A stretch of DNA of 7,067 bases from Gammaproteobacteria bacterium (GTDB taxonomy: Bacteria; Pseudomonadota; Gammaproteobacteria; Pseudomonadales; Pseudohongiellaceae). The position numbers and the translations under genes were made by a program. The stretch spans positions 3,691-10,757 of the forward strand of contig NZNL01000052.1 of the NCBI GenBank assembly GCA_002694855.1. Reading direction: 5' to 3'. Numbering within the stretch: the first letter of the stretch is position 1; each line of letters opens with the position of its first letter. The notes below the pieces were generated by a model. It was not told the DNA's origin. It saw only the letters and a program-made list of their open reading frames with translations, and made no database searches. This document shows, piece after piece, positions 6,616 to 7,067 of the stretch.

Positions 6616-7067
6616 CGTCCACCTCCCATTATAACCCTAGGGTTGGGTGGTGGCGGCGGTGGTTCACTTAGATCTTCTAAATCTTCTTCTTCCAAAGTAA
6701 GGGCATATGCCACACCTCCTGCTATAGCCAGTAGCCCAACCCAGCGCAGCCATTTTTTACCTCCTGAAGACGTCACCTTGGGTTCCTCAGGAGGGATATC
6801 GGCTTTTTCTTTTAAGACGGCAGTGGGTTTTTCCAGAGGGATATCAGCTTTTTCTTTTAAGACTTCAGGAGATTTTATCCCAGCCAGATCCCAAGCAACC
6901 CGTTCCACTTGTGTAATTAGACCGTCCACTCCTCCTACATAGTCTTTATTGACTACCCGGACTGTTTTCCCAGTTTCTACAGAAAAGAGTTTTGCTGCTA
7001 TTTTATAGGTTTGGAACTGACGGCGACTCTTGGTAAAGGAACCAGATACCACCTGCTGGACCCCCAG
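6612..7067 (-). CDS. CsgG/FlgO-like envelope protein with C-terminal membrane segment (5' end beyond window)
   Basis: The frame is open to the right edge: 151 codons plus a stop are visible. A GTG at 7052 could pass as a start, but the residues before it (LGVQQ) continue the conserved pattern, so the true start is probably outside the window. Visible residues 1-64 resemble the end of the fold shared by CsgG, FlgO and LpoB-like proteins: GVQQVVSGSF, then a strand ending KLFSVETGKTV, then a helix around GGVDGLITQVERVAWDLAGI. A Lys/Glu/Pro-rich linker containing two 15-residue repeats follows (about 68-95). Next comes one hydrophobic segment (about 106-124, GLLAIAGGVAYAL) flanked by KKWLR, then an acidic run EEEDLEDL, six prolines and a GGGR end. 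The role is unknown; such domains usually act in the periplasm, in secretion or at the outer membrane. The end of the gene overlaps the start of the giant surface-protein gene by four bases, which points to coordinated expression. The family assignment is moderate because only the C-terminal part is present. Confidence 0.72.
   Translation of the reverse strand: MGVQQVVSGSFTKSRRQFQTYKIAAKLFSVETGKTVRVVNKDYVGGVDGLITQVERVAWDLAGIKSPEVLKEKADIPLEKPTAVLKEKADIPPEEPKVTSSGGKKWLRWVGLLAIAGGVAYALTLEEEDLEDLSEPPPPPPNPRVIMGGGR
6616..6627 (-). promoter_or_regulatory. Strong ribosome binding site for the giant surface-protein gene
   Basis: On the minus strand GGGAGGTGG (6627-6619) contains a full GGAGGT core. 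It lies 5 bases before the first ATG (6615) and 8 before the second (6612). It sits inside the last codons of the upstream gene and supports a start at this ATGATG pair. Spacing slightly favours the second ATG, which would shorten the protein by one residue. Confidence 0.75.
6781..6870 (-). repeat. Two-copy 45-base in-frame tandem repeat
   Basis: The 28-base cores at 6791-6818 and 6836-6863 differ at one position and are offset by exactly 45 bases. They encode VLKEKADIPLEKP and VLKEKADIPPEEP, a charged, proline-bearing spacer between the CsgG/FlgO-like domain and the membrane segment. The near-identity suggests a recent, length-variable linker. Confidence 0.85.

Noticed and set aside
7050..7052. 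GTG as the start of the rightmost gene
   Set aside because: The frame stays open to the edge and the upstream residues GVQQ fit the domain pattern, so the gene most likely begins outside the window.

Overview
The window carries four consecutive genes, all on the minus strand, which look like one transcription unit reading from the right edge to the left edge. In transcription order they are: (1) the C-terminal part of a CsgG/FlgO-like envelope protein with a late transmembrane segment (right edge to 6612, start outside the window); (2) a 1446-residue secreted multidomain protein (6615-2275); (3) a 255-residue FecR-domain protein (2275-1508); (4) a CHASE2-domain membrane sensor, probably an adenylate/guanylate cyclase, whose start is at 1445 and whose output domain lies beyond the left edge. 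Genes 1/2 overlap by four bases (ATGA) and genes 2/3 share one base (TAATG). Genes 3/4 are 62 bases apart. No RNA genes, insertion sequences, CRISPR arrays or convincing terminators are visible, and no gap exceeds 62 bases.

The organism is most likely an uncultured marine or sediment member of the FCB superphylum (Neomarinimicrobiota, Calditrichota or Ignavibacteria type). The reasons are the C-terminal sorting/FlgD-like domain with the 'NPFNP' motif on the giant protein, the FecR plus CHASE2 pairing, and mid-to-low G+C (hand counts of 39-52% in different stretches). The phylum is an inference and cannot be fixed from this window.

The giant protein is a mosaic: signal peptide, one DxDxDG (VCBS/FG-GAP-type) unit, a seven-blade RCC1-like propeller, a carboxypeptidase-regulatory-like beta-sandwich, an Ig-like 'SPSGGEIW' domain, a cysteine-free C-type lectin fold, a LamG/concanavalin-like domain, a pre-sorting beta domain, and a C-terminal sorting domain. 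The propeller seems to have been inserted inside the beta-sandwich domain, and its DNA is more AT-rich than the sequence just upstream.

A reasonable working model is a surface module. A large exported protein with several possible glycan-binding domains is encoded with a periplasmic FecR-type protein and a CHASE2 receptor that could turn an envelope signal into a cyclic nucleotide. The gene order and overlaps are seen directly; the signalling connection is inference.
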